Below, piece after piece: positions 9,340 through 17,329 of a DNA stretch of 64,000 nt. Origin of the DNA: UTCFX2 sp963827155 (GTDB lineage Bacteria; Chloroflexota; Anaerolineae; Anaerolineales; UBA4823); contig CAWGZV010000002.1 in assembly GCA_963827155.1 (NCBI GenBank), positions 1,240,001-1,304,000 on the forward strand. The letters are read 5' to 3'. Position 1 is the stretch's first letter; each line of letters starts with the position of its first letter. Under the pieces are notes generated by a model. That model saw nothing but the letters and a program-made list of their open reading frames with translations, searched no databases and was not told the origin of the DNA. A program made the translations under genes and the position numbers.

Positions 9340-9634
9340 CTACGGCTTAAACGCCTGCGGCAGGTAAAGCCTGTACTCCGGCTCAGGCGGGGCTTCTGGC
9401 GAACCGGGGAAGAAGCCGCCGGATAATTCATACGTCCCACCGGTCATGCCGCCCGCATCTGGCTGACCGGCTGCGCCGACCAAGGCGAAACTCCCGCCGG
9501 ATGAGCTGCCCCCGCCGCCTTCCACCGTCCACAAGGGCAAGGAGAATGCCTCTGCTTCCGCCAGCGCCTCAGCAGCCATACCGAGCAGCAAAAGGACGAT
9601 GACCAGAAGGGCGATTATTCTGAATCCGCTTCAT
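9340..9634 (-). CDS. Small secreted Gly/Ser-rich protein with FLPxxxK-type C-terminus
   Basis: The mature part (FSLPLWTVEGGGGSSSGGSF, then LVGAAGQPDAGGMTGGTYEL, then SGGFFPG) is a small secreted-protein type. It ends YRLYLPQAFKP, related to the FLPLxLK endings of other exported proteins here. The ATG at 9634 overlaps the stop of the S74 gene (ATGA) and has a good GGGAGGTGAG site. That start reads MKRIQNN... in a frame that soon stops, while the signal-peptide-like RIIALLVIVLLLLGMAAEAL is one base out. A single-base frameshift near 9620 is therefore likely; the uninterrupted frame begins at a TTG at 9591. Confidence 0.6.
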
Positions 9635-12057
9635 CTCTCACCTCCCATCCAGCGCTTGCGCCAGGCTATTCCGAGCCCCAGGGCTGCCAGACCGAAGTAT
9701 GGCAGGTATTCCCCAACCGAGAGCGCCCGCGCTCCGGCGCTCCCACCGCTCTCCAGGCTGGCCAGGCGGGCTTCGATATCCGTGAGACGGGCATTCAGAC
9801 CGGCATTCTCCGCTTCCAGGCTTTCGATCCGGGCGGCTTGCTCCTGCGAGAGCTGGTAGAGCCCCTTTGCCGCCGCCAGCGCGACTCCGTCGGCATCTAC
9901 GGTCGAGATGAATCGCTCATCTTCGCCCAGGTCGAAGGCTGCCATGAAGTCTTGGGCGACCGGGCCGAGGTGGCGGATGGCGTCATCCTGGGCGCGGTAG
10001 TTCCAGGATGTGACGGGGACTTGCGCCAGCTTCTCCAGTACCAGCTGAGGGTCGACCTGCTGAAAATTTTCCTTGGCAGCCCGGTCACTGAGACCTGACC
10101 ACGATCCGCTGCCAGAAATCAGAGTCACTCCCGTGCCAGTGCCGGCCGCGGTGTAGAAGCGCGCACCGCCGTGGGCGCGGACGGTGAAGGTGTTATCGCC
10201 CCAGGAATCGGTGGATGTGCCGGTCGACCAGACGAAGGAGCCGCCGTGTGAGGCGTTCGCCTGATAGCCAGCGGCAAAGCTGGTGGACCCGGAAGCGATG
10301 TTGGCAGTGCCGCCTGGGATAGAGGAATAGCCCCCACTGGCGGTATTGTCATAGCCGCCGCCGATCACCGAATGAGTCCCGCTTGCAAGGTTGGAAAACC
10401 CACCGCCGACAGTCGTCTTGCTCCCGCTGGCTTCGTTGTCATCCCCACCAGCTATTGTGGCATAGGTTTGATTTGCCAGGTTTGAATTTCCGCCAGCGAT
10501 GGTGGCATACGAATTGGTGGCATGGTTGTCATATCCCCCGGCAACCGTTGCTGACCCTACGCTGGCCAGGTTTGAATAACCGCCGCCGATGGTGGAATAG
10601 TCGTTATTCGCAACATTGGAAATTCCACCGCCTACGAAGGTGTAGATCCCGTACGCAGCGTTATCGTAACCGCCTCCGATGGTGGCATATTGGTTATTGG
10701 CGATGTTGGAATAACCACCACCGATCACGGTCTTATCTGAACTGGCCTCATTGTCATAACCGCCGGCTATCACGGCAAAAGGTCCACTGGCCAGGTTTGA
10801 ATCTCCGCCTAGTACAGCGGCTTTAATGCCACTTGCCTCGTTGTCATACCCACCGGCGACAACGGCGTAATCCCAGCCGGCGAGATTGGATTCTCCGCCT
10901 CCGACTGCGGCATAGCTACTATTGGCTTCATTATCATACCCGCCAGCGACCATTGAATATGGCCAACTCGCAAGGTTTGAATATCCACCACCTACTAATG
11001 CATGAGATCCGCTGGCGGTGTTGCCCCACCCGCCGCCGATCGTGGATTGCTCATCACTGGCGGTGTTTCCCCACCCACCGCAAATCGTACTTCGTTCACC
11101 ACTTGCAGTGTTAGCCCAGCCACCACTGACCGTGGCCATATAATCGCTAGCGGTGTTGACCTCGCCACCGCCGATCGTTGCATAAGGCCCGCTGGCGAAG
11201 TTCCCGAATCCGCCACCAACGGTGGCATAAATCGTATCAGTTGTTGAAAATGCGTTGTTACCAGCCTGGTTAAGTGCCCCGCCGCTGACTGTCCCAAAAT
11301 TATCGGTGACACGGTTTTCAATGGGTTCATTGAAATTACCACCACCCAACAGGGTAGCGCCATACACGCCGCTAGTGATCCAGTTGCCGCTGTATCCGCC
11401 GATCAGGTTGGGAGCAAACTGGTTCATTCCGTAAATATTTGGCTCAAGGCGCAGGGCGCGGAGGCCGTTGACACGCAGCTCGAGGGCGACGTTGTCAGCG
11501 GTGCCCAGGTAGTTCGTCGATGGATTCGTGCCGCTGTTGCCGGTCAAGCTCCAGAAGGTGGTGGTATCGTTATCCACCCCATCGGCGAAGCCGGCTGGCA
11601 CTCCGCTCAACCCACCCCAGGGAGATTTCAGGCTGTAGAGGGCATAGGGCGCAGCGGTGAGAGCCTGGCGCGGGGATAAGGTGGTATAGGCGCCGCTGCT
11701 GTCTCCGGGACGCACCTGCACCTCCAGCCAGCGCTTCTCTCCCATAAAGGCTGCCGATCCGAAGTCCAGCAGGACGGTGAAATAGCCGTCGCTGACCGCC
11801 AGGTCGTTTGCGGTCACTTGCGAGCCCACTTGTGCGCCGCCCAGATCAGCGTTATACAAGAGAAAGATGAAATCGTGCGGGGTGCTGACCGGGGTGCCGC
11901 CATCTACCAGTCGGCCCTGGTAGGTGATAGCGGTGGTCAGCGCTACTGACGGGAACTCTTCTGGCGGTCCGGGCTCGGATTGAAATGCGGCTGCACCAGA
12001 ACTAAACAGAAACGCGATTACAGATATCCCCAGCGCTCGTACAATAATCCGGTTCAT
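9631..12057 (-). CDS. Large surface protein with GGG-N repeats and C-terminal S74 chaperone domain
   Basis: 808 residues from the ATG at 12057, which has a GGAGGGCAAA ribosome-binding site; the frame is open further upstream but without a better start. A signal peptide (MNRIIVRALGISVIAFLFSS) is followed by a domain ITYQGRLVDGGTPVSTPHDF, then about 22 repeats of 16 residues of the type YATIGGGYDNEASGS, alternating YDN and SN forms as in trimeric head or stalk repeats. Next is a Peptidase_S74 intramolecular chaperone starting LSDRAAKENFQQVDP with the family's Ser/Lys region, a short coiled coil, and a hydrophobic tail plus RKR. S74 domains trimerise and self-cleave in phage tail fibres. The signal peptide and anchor here argue for a cell-surface fibre. 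Confidence 0.8.
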   Translation of the reverse strand: MNRIIVRALGISVIAFLFSSGAAAFQSEPGPPEEFPSVALTTAITYQGRLVDGGTPVSTPHDFIFLLYNADLGGAQVGSQVTANDLAVSDGYFTVLLDFGSAAFMGEKRWLEVQVRPGDSSGAYTTLSPRQALTAAPYALYSLKSPWGGLSGVPAGFADGVDNDTTTFWSLTGNSGTNPSTNYLGTADNVALELRVNGLRALRLEPNIYGMNQFAPNLIGGYSGNWITSGVYGATLLGGGNFNEPIENRVTDNFGTVSGGALNQAGNNAFSTTDTIYATVGGGFGNFASGPYATIGGGEVNTASDYMATVSGGWANTASGERSTICGGWGNTASDEQSTIGGGWGNTASGSHALVGGGYSNLASWPYSMVAGGYDNEANSSYAAVGGGESNLAGWDYAVVAGGYDNEASGIKAAVLGGDSNLASGPFAVIAGGYDNEASSDKTVIGGGYSNIANNQYATIGGGYDNAAYGIYTFVGGGISNVANNDYSTIGGGYSNLASVGSATVAGGYDNHATNSYATIAGGNSNLANQTYATIAGGDDNEASGSKTTVGGGFSNLASGTHSVIGGGYDNTASGGYSSIPGGTANIASGSTSFAAGYQANASHGGSFVWSTGTSTDSWGDNTFTVRAHGGARFYTAAGTGTGVTLISGSGSWSGLSDRAAKENFQQVDPQLVLEKLAQVPVTSWNYRAQDDAIRHLGPVAQDFMAAFDLGEDERFISTVDADGVALAAAKGLYQLSQEQAARIESLEAENAGLNARLTDIEARLASLESGGSAGARALSVGEYLPYFGLAALGLGIAWRKRWMGGER

Positions 12058-12218
12058 TTTGCCCTCCTCTTTTGGAAATGAATGAATATGGATTAAGGCT
12101 TTGAACGATCCGATGAATTTGTCCGTTCGGTGTGATGCACCCGATGACCCCGCCTGTAGACCGATAAGTGGATTAACTGCTAATTGTCTATAGAGATTAT
12201 ACATATTTATATTTTTAA

Positions 12219-12821
12219 TCAACTACAACTCAGAGTCTGTGAGGTATGCAATACAGCCCTCACCCCGACCCCTCTCCCAAAGGGAGAGGGGTGATTGGTC
12301 CTTGCCGCGCTTCCTGAGAGAGGGAAGGATGGTCGAATCCGTACTGCATGCGCATTATCCTTGCCGCCCTTCCAGAGGGAGCGGGGAGGAGGATTCGGGG
12401 GAGGGTCGGCGAAGGCGGCAAGCTTTTCACGGAGACGCTGGGCACGGTGGGGACGGGCGGCTTTTTCGAGCTGGGCGATGAGGGTCTGCCATTCGGCTTC
12501 ATCGAGCACTCCTTCACGGTAGAAGGCTTCTTCGAGCTTTACGGCGGAGTAGGTGAGGTAGTCGACGGGAAAGGGTGGGACGGCGTGGAACTCGGAGGTG
12601 CCGCAGAGCTCGGCAGCGGCGCTGCGCAGGTCGGCGATGCGGGGGAACCAGGAGGAGCGCCGGATGATGGCATCGGCAGCCCGGCGAAGGACCCAGGGCG
12701 GGATGTCGCTGAGCGATTCGACATAGACCTGCAGGCTTTGGGCAGGGGGTACTTTGCCCGGATAGGCGAGCGCCAGGCGCTCAATCACAATCAAGATCGC
12801 GGTTCGGTCGAGTGAGGCCAT
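12219..12821 (-). CDS. Putative phage helicase-loader-like replication protein
   Basis: 200 codons, but the last 50 or so are translated repeat DNA, so the original protein was about 145 residues. The N-terminal half (IERLALAYPGKVPPAQSLQV, then YVESLSDIPPWVLRRAADAI, then WFPRIADLRSAA) has the helical pattern of G39P-type loader/inhibitor proteins of phage replicative helicases (a short helical domain ending FPPxxADLR). That is a family-level impression, not proof. Its start is 10 bases after the stop of the upstream replication gene, so they form an operon. Confidence 0.5.
   Translation of the reverse strand: MASLDRTAILIVIERLALAYPGKVPPAQSLQVYVESLSDIPPWVLRRAADAIIRRSSWFPRIADLRSAAAELCGTSEFHAVPPFPVDYLTYSAVKLEEAFYREGVLDEAEWQTLIAQLEKAARPHRAQRLREKLAAFADPPPNPPPRSLWKGGKDNAHAVRIRPSFPLSGSAARTNHPSPFGRGVGVRAVLHTSQTLSCS
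12255..12390. repeat. CCCTCTCCC-type repetitive element in the 3' end of the loader gene
   Basis: CCCTCTCCCAAAGGGAGAGG plus two degenerate follow-on units, as at 8255. It replaces the natural C-terminus of the leftward gene and extends its reading frame by about 50 codons. Confidence 0.75.
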
Positions 12822-12830
12822 ATTTTTCCT

Positions 12831-13903
12831 TCAATTCCTGGATTGGATCGGACGGTGGGGCATGGATGCCTGAGGCGGCGGAGCCAGAGGGGGTGGATGC
12901 CCAGCCGACCGACAGGCGGCGCAGGCGGATGCGCCGCCGCGGGAGTAGGAATCCAGCATGCCCGGGATGTTCCTGGGGTTCCAGCGGTGGGCGAGCCAAT
13001 GGTCGACGGTGCTCCGCCAGGCAGCGGGATCATCCACCCGGGCGGCGATCATCTGGCGCTGTGAAGCGTTCAGGCGCTGCCCGACCAACCGCTGGTAGAT
13101 TTTGAGCGGGTCGGCTGTCACAAATTCGGTGGAATCAGGCTTTGCGGGGGGCGGACGCGGTGGGGGAGGATCGACTTGCGTCAACTGTCCGGAATATTGA
13201 ACAGTTTGGGCGCTCTTTAAGTTCTTAATATTAATTAAATTATCTTTAAAGATAAGAGAGAGGATTGATTGACCATTTGTCCGGAATTCCGGATTAAATT
13301 GACTTTTTCTGCAAAATGATTTGAAGCGTCAGGTTGAGATTGACAATTTTCAGCAGGATTTTCCAGATGAAAATTGCTTTGAGCAGGATGAAATCTTGGA
13401 TTATCCATCGATTCAAACCAGATCACCAGTCTTCCACGCCCAGCTTTCCGCCAATCTAAAACCCCAAGTGAAGACAATAGACCTAAGTAGATATAAACGG
13501 ATGTGCGCGCTTTTCCTGTGATGCGCACGATCTCAGAGAGGTCCAAAACCGGCGTTTCGCCCTGTGGGGCGAGGGTGCGCATGAGCAGCCAGAACTGGAG
13601 GGCGGAGGCGGAGATGCGCGGATTGCTCGCCAGGGAAGCGGGGACGAGCACGTCTCCGGAGATGCTGGTGGTATTCGGCAGGCGCTCAGAGCCAGGAAGG
13701 CCGGCGTGAGCGAGCCGACTCTCAGAGCCAGGGAGGCCGGCGGGAGCAGGCAGGTGCTCGGAGCCAGGGATGTCGGCGGGATTTGGCAGACGCTCGGAGC
13801 CGGGAATGCCGGCGGGAGCGGGCAAACTCACAGAACCGAGCTTTTCGGCAGAGATGGGGAGGCGAGAAGAGCCTGGGAGACTATCAGCGGGCGAAGCGGT
13901 CAT
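12831..13903 (-). pseudogene. Phage replication protein with winged-helix domain, one frameshift
   Basis: Two leftward reading frames belong together. The first (13903-13235) has a Pro/Gly/Ser/Glu N-terminus made of five tandem units like LPGSERLPNPA, then a winged-helix region (NPRISASALQFWLLMRTLAP with SEIVRITGKARTSVYIYLGL). The second (13184-12831) has a Pro-rich linker and a C-terminal block DPLKIYQRLVGQRLNASQRQ with DPAAWRSTVDHWLAHRWNPR. They join if one base is removed near 13240, giving a continuous SLIFKDNLINIKNLKSAQT. The layout resembles phage O-type or DnaD-like replication organisers. The start overlaps the stop of the upstream gene (ATGA). Confidence 0.55.
13700..13860. repeat. 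Short in-gene tandem repeats (about 33 bp)
   Basis: Five degenerate copies of a unit containing GCTCGGAGCCAGGGATGCCG encode the repeated PGSERLPxPA segments at the N-terminus of the replication protein. Confidence 0.6.
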
Positions 13904-14160
13904 CCTTCCTCACCCCCTTCGACGAGCGAATTGGCAGATGCGGCCGCTGTTCCACCAGGTAATGGCGGCAGGCGCTGCCAGGCCGGCCCGGGGGCGCTGG
14001 CAGCCAAACTTTGGAGGGCATCCCAATCCTGGAGGATGAAGCGCAAGGCTGCCGAAAAACCGCGGCGCTGCAGGCCGAGGTCATTGGCGAAACGATAGAC
14101 GATCTGAAGCTCGAGGGCGGTCAGGTAGACCACCTGGCGATGGATTTTATACGGCAGCAT
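13900..14160 (-). CDS. Small putative DNA-binding protein, first gene of the leftward phage operon
   Basis: 86 residues. The segment VYLTALELQIVYRFANDLGL followed by GFSAALRFILQDW has the strand-helix-helix look of ribbon-helix-helix proteins. The C-terminus is Ala/Pro/Gly-rich and disordered. ATG at 14160 has a GGAGAGGAG site. The stop overlaps the next start (ATGA), which suggests translational coupling with the replication gene. It is the first gene after the operator/promoter at 14219-14245, so a regulatory or replication-control role is plausible but unproven. Confidence 0.6.
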   Translation of the reverse strand: MLPYKIHRQVVYLTALELQIVYRFANDLGLQRRGFSAALRFILQDWDALQSLAASAPGPAWQRLPPLPGGTAAASANSLVEGGEEG

Positions 14161-14218
14161 CCAGGACTCCTCTCCATATTCGACCGGATCCGCAGCCCAG
14201 CTAGGGTGTACAGCTCTA

Positions 14219-14245
14219 ATTATAACTAGAACACCCGTTCTAGTT
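14219..14245 (-). promoter_or_regulatory. Leftward promoter overlapped by a LexA-like operator
   Basis: On the minus strand a perfect TATAAT lies at 14224-14219. Immediately upstream is a perfect inverted repeat with 9-bp arms AACTAGAAC and GTTCTAGTT separated by ACCC. The core GAAC-N4-GTTC matches the Gram-positive-type SOS box. The -35 is weak (AAACTA, 16 bases away), and the operator covers the spacer. Confidence 0.65.
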
Positions 14246-14339
14246 TACTACAAGAGGGGTGATTTTCGGGGGGACGGGATAAATCCCCCGCGGGCGCACC
14301 GAAGATGGTGCATGTGGGGGGGATTTCCCCTTATTCGGC

Positions 14340-14368
14340 TTGACAATAGAACGAACGTTCTATATTAT
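14340..14368 (+). promoter_or_regulatory. Rightward promoter with a LexA-like operator in the spacer
   Basis: TTGACA (14340-14345), exactly 17 bases, then TATTAT (14363-14368). The spacer is filled by ATAGAAC / GTTCTAT arms around GAAC, again GAAC-N4-GTTC. It lies 26 bases before the holin-like start codon at 14394. Both divergent operons thus carry the same operator type. Confidence 0.75.
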
Positions 14369-14393
14369 GGCGGCATGGAGAAAGGATTTAAAC

Positions 14394-14783
14394 ATGAACT
14401 TCGATCAAACCGCACAGATATCGGCTGAAATGCTCGCTTCGATCGCCGGCGTGGTGATTTCTCTCGCCGCATCTTACCTCCCCGGCTTCTCCGCCTGGTA
14501 TTCCCGCCTGGACGGCAGCCGGAAGCGCCTGCTGATGCTCGGGCTGCTGGCCGCAAGCGCGCTGGCGGTCTTACGCGCTCGCATGCGCGGCATGGCCGAA
14601 CCGCTGACGCTGGGATTGAGCTGCGACCTGGCGGGAGCACTGGCGCTGGTTCGGGCTTTCTTGACGGCACTGGTTAGCAACCAGGCAACTTTTGCGATCA
14701 GCCCAAAGAGGGCGAATGAGCGAACGGGGCGGAAACTGCCCGGTGCTGATAGGGGCGATGCGGGTGCAGGCGCTGACGAATGA
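14394..14783 (+). CDS. Holin-like small phage membrane protein
   Basis: About 129 residues from MNFDQTAQIS (the frame opens earlier in promoter DNA). The first membrane helix is AEMLASIAGVVISLAASYLP. Then come GFSAWYSRLDGSRKRLLMLG, a second helix, LSCDLAGALALVRAFLTALV and SNQATFAISPK. The two-helix layout and the NQAT-ISP ending are those of small putative holins in phage lysis or packaging regions. The tail after ISPK is basic and may be read past the natural end. It overlaps the next small gene, which starts at 14716. Confidence 0.6.
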   Translation: MNFDQTAQISAEMLASIAGVVISLAASYLPGFSAWYSRLDGSRKRLLMLGLLAASALAVLRARMRGMAEPLTLGLSCDLAGALALVRAFLTALVSNQATFAISPKRANERTGRKLPGADRGDAGAGADE

Positions 14784-14935
14784 TCTGCGAAAGACGATGC
14801 GCCGGCTGAAGAGAGCATTTGAACGCTGCAAGGAGTGCGAATAATTTCGCGGACTGCCCGGTGCTGGGCGAATTCAATCTGGTCGGTGCAAACGGCGCTA
14901 GAGAGGTGATTGATGAGTGGAACCTGCATGACTAA
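14716..14935 (+). pseudogene. Small Cys-rich phage protein, one frameshift
   Basis: An ATG at 14716 opens a 42-residue frame (GGNCPVLIGAMRVQALTNDL, then RRLKRAFERCKECE) that stops at 14844. One base over, the reading continues as FADCPVLGEFNLVGANGARE then VIDEWNLHD to a stop at 14935. Together they give a protein of about 72 residues with four or five cysteines in two CxxC/CPVL-like groups, consistent with a small zinc-binding protein. The break lies near 14840. It overlaps the end of the holin-like gene. Confidence 0.55.
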
Positions 14936-14940
14936 AAGGG

Positions 14941-15200
14941 GAGATTGCTCGTTGCGATAGCACGTCTCGCCGCTCGGCGCCCTTGGCCTGGCTTCGCTAT
15001 CGCAATGACACGTGCTTGGGATGAAGCGATGATTTCTGGCAATTCGTCGCACCGTCGAAGCAGCTCTCTCGCAATGACATGTGCCAGGATCTATGACGAA
15101 TGGAAGCTGAATAATATGAGCCATTGCCCTGTTGCAATGACATGGCGTCAATAAAATCAGCAGCTTGCTTCGTCGCAGAGCGGCTCCTCGCAATGACATG
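14941..15200. repeat. Cluster of diverged REP-type elements
   Basis: At least four degenerate copies of the GATTGCTTCGTCGC / CTCGCAATGACA palindrome lie at about 14942-15010, 15042-15082, 15110-15150 and 15164-15200. They fill the gap between the early small genes and the virion genes. I see no gene here. Confidence 0.7.
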
Positions 15201-15300
15201 AGACGAGATTGGTTTGAATTGCAAAGGACGATTGCCGCTTCGAAATAGCGATGACATGCGGGGGGCGGGGATCAAGTGAAGGAATGGACAGGAGATTGAT

Positions 15301-15579
15301 ATGGCCCTTTCAGGACAAAAAACAGTAACCACTGCCGGCACCGCGGTTGCGCTCGGCTCCCAGCCCGTCAATGCCTCGCTGATGGTCAAGGCGCTGGACA
15401 CGAATACCGGCGTGGTGGCCCTCGGCAATGACGTCAGCGGAGATGTCACCGTTTCCAACGGCCTCCGCCTCGAAGCCGGCAAATCAGTCGTTTTCGAATA
15501 TGTCTCTCACCTGGCGGACCTGATGCTGGATTCGGCCGTCAACGGCGAAGGCGTCTCCTGGATCATCCTCAACGTGTGA
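15301..15579 (+). CDS. Small beta-rich phage protein upstream of the terminase
   Basis: 92 residues, acidic and beta-rich: MALSGQKTVTTAGTAVALGS, then SLMVKALDTNTGVVALGND, then LRLEAGKSVVFEYVSHLADL. There is no membrane segment or cysteine. AGGAGATTGAT precedes the ATG. Its composition and place, just before the large terminase, suggest a virion accessory or decoration protein; no family is recognised with certainty. Confidence 0.6.
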   Translation: MALSGQKTVTTAGTAVALGSQPVNASLMVKALDTNTGVVALGNDVSGDVTVSNGLRLEAGKSVVFEYVSHLADLMLDSAVNGEGVSWIILNV

Positions 15580-15611
15580 TTTGATGAACTCGCTTTCAGA
15601 CCTGCTTTCAT

Positions 15612-17321
15612 ATGGACGATCTCACCCCCGATATAAAACAGACTTTCATGGATATCGGTCTGTTTATCGATAAGCTCTCCCCGATCCGGCTCCGCTCTTA
15701 CCAGAGAGAAGCCGCTTACGCCATCGCAAAATCGGTCATCCAAAAGCAGGGCCTTTCCTTCGTGATCATGTTCCCGCGCCAATCTGGCAAGAACGAGCTC
15801 CAGGCCCAGGTAGAAACGTACTTGCTGCTCTTGCTCCACAAATTAGACGCCGAATTCGTCAAGCTCTCACCCACCTGGAAGCCCCAATCCCTCAATGCCA
15901 TGCGCCGGCTGGAAAGAAACCTCAAGAAAAACTTCATCACCCGCAGCCGTTGGACCAAAGAGACCGGCTATATTTTCCGAGTCGGCAGCGCCCGAATCTA
16001 TTTCCTCTCCGCCTCCCCCACCGCAAACGTGGTCGGCGCAACAGCCTCCTGGCTGCTGGAATGCGACGAAGCTCAGGACGTTTTGATCGACAAATGGGAC
16101 AAAGAGATCGCCCCCATGGCAGCCTCAACCAACGCAACCCGCGTATTTTGGGGCACCGCCTGGACCTCCCAAACCCTTCTGGCCAGAGAACGGCGAGCAG
16201 CCCTCGAAGCTGAAAAGATCGATGGGATAAAAAGAGTGTTCGAAATCACCGCTAACCAGGTCCGTGAAGAAGTCCCCGCCTATGGGAAGTTCGTCGATTC
16301 TGAGATCGCTAAACACGGACGCAACCACCCCTTTATCCGAACCCAATATTTCAGCGAAGAGATCGACGAGCAAACCGGAATGTTCACCGCCGAGCGCCTG
16401 GCGCTCATGCAGGGCACCCACCAACCCGCACTTTCACCCGAACCAGGTCATTCTTATGCCTTCTGCATCGACGTCGGAGGAGAAGATTTCAGCGATCATT
16501 CCCCTCTCCCAATGGGAGAGGGTAGGGGTGAGGGTTCCATGACCGACGGACACGATTCAACCACCCTCACCATCTTCGATATCGCCCAGCCGGCCCGAGA
16601 TCTGCTCGGCTTCGGCCCTTCTTTCCACGCTGTCTACCGCAAAGCCTGGACCGGCGCAGCTCACGTCAAGGTCTTTCAGCAGGTCCAGGCCTTCGCCGAG
16701 CTCTGGAACCCCTACCGAATCGTCGTCGATGCCACCGGAGTAGGAGAGGGATTAACTTCTTTCCTCATGCGCGCTTATCCCTCCGCCGTTATTCCCTTCA
16801 AATTTACCCAAGCCTCCAAATCCGAGCTCGGCTGGAAGCTAATTTCACTGATCGAATCCGGCAGGTACAAAGAATATTCATTCCCCCTGGGCGAAACCCT
16901 CGTAGGGGCGCAAGGCTTGCGCCCCGGGTTGGCGCAAGGCTTGCGCCCCGGGTTGGCACAAAGCGCCCACCAGGAGGAATTCGATTCAAATCTCGCCGCC
17001 CTCCAAGAACTCTTCTTCGAGCAGTGCAAACGAACCACATTCGAGCTCATGCCAGGACCCGGAAAACTTACCCGCTGGTCCGTCCCAGAAGGCGCCAGAT
17101 CGTTCAATTCGGGCGAACCCTTACATGATGACCTTTTACTCAGCGCCGCCCTTGTAGCAGCCCTTTCAGACGAACCTTGGGGCACTGCAGAATCAGTCGT
17201 GATCAAAGGCTATAACCCAATCTTAGAAATGGCTTTTAGACTCGAAAACCAATGTCATTGCGAGGAACGAAGTGACGAAGCAATCTCGGTTAAATCTTTA
17301 TGCGCTGTTTACTTAGTCTGA
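15612..17321 (+). CDS. Phage terminase large subunit with three in-frame repeat insertions
   Basis: 569 residues. The ATPase domain has Walker A in FPRQSGKNE (about residue 55) and Walker B LLECDEAQ (about 150). The RNase H-like nuclease domain has IDVGGED, VVDATGVGEG and a C-terminal HDDLLLSAAL. All catalytic acidic residues appear present. Three pieces do not belong. SPLPMGEGRGEG (about 299-310) comes from the CCCTCTCCC repeat. GAQGLRPGLAQGLRPGLAQ (about 435-453) comes from a doubled GTAGGGGCGCAAGG repeat. The end, CHCEERSDEAIS, is a REP element. They keep the frame open, so the protein may still be made. Confidence 0.9.
   Translation: MDDLTPDIKQTFMDIGLFIDKLSPIRLRSYQREAAYAIAKSVIQKQGLSFVIMFPRQSGKNELQAQVETYLLLLLHKLDAEFVKLSPTWKPQSLNAMRRLERNLKKNFITRSRWTKETGYIFRVGSARIYFLSASPTANVVGATASWLLECDEAQDVLIDKWDKEIAPMAASTNATRVFWGTAWTSQTLLARERRAALEAEKIDGIKRVFEITANQVREEVPAYGKFVDSEIAKHGRNHPFIRTQYFSEEIDEQTGMFTAERLALMQGTHQPALSPEPGHSYAFCIDVGGEDFSDHSPLPMGEGRGEGSMTDGHDSTTLTIFDIAQPARDLLGFGPSFHAVYRKAWTGAAHVKVFQQVQAFAELWNPYRIVVDATGVGEGLTSFLMRAYPSAVIPFKFTQASKSELGWKLISLIESGRYKEYSFPLGETLVGAQGLRPGLAQGLRPGLAQSAHQEEFDSNLAALQELFFEQCKRTTFELMPGPGKLTRWSVPEGARSFNSGEPLHDDLLLSAALVAALSDEPWGTAESVVIKGYNPILEMAFRLENQCHCEERSDEAISVKSLCAVYLV
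16499..16540. repeat. CCCTCTCCC palindrome inserted in frame in the terminase gene
   Basis: CCCCTCTCCCAATGGGAGAG followed by GGTAGGGGTGAGGGT. It encodes SPLPMGEGRGEG next to the first nuclease-domain motif. Confidence 0.85.
16911..16967. repeat. Doubled GTAGGGGCGCAAGG element in frame in the terminase gene
   Basis: GCGCAAGGCTTGCGCCCCGG occurs twice in tandem, encoding two copies of AQGLRPGL. The same family appears at 18878, 20358, 20924, 22845, 23165, 23589 and 25020. Confidence 0.85.
17253..17286 (+). repeat. REP-type element at the 3' end of the terminase gene
   Basis: TGTCATTGCGAGGAACGAAG followed by TGACGAAGCAATCT. It encodes CHCEERSDEAIS and replaces or extends the terminase C-terminus. 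Confidence 0.85.
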
Positions 17322-17329
17322 GTCACACC

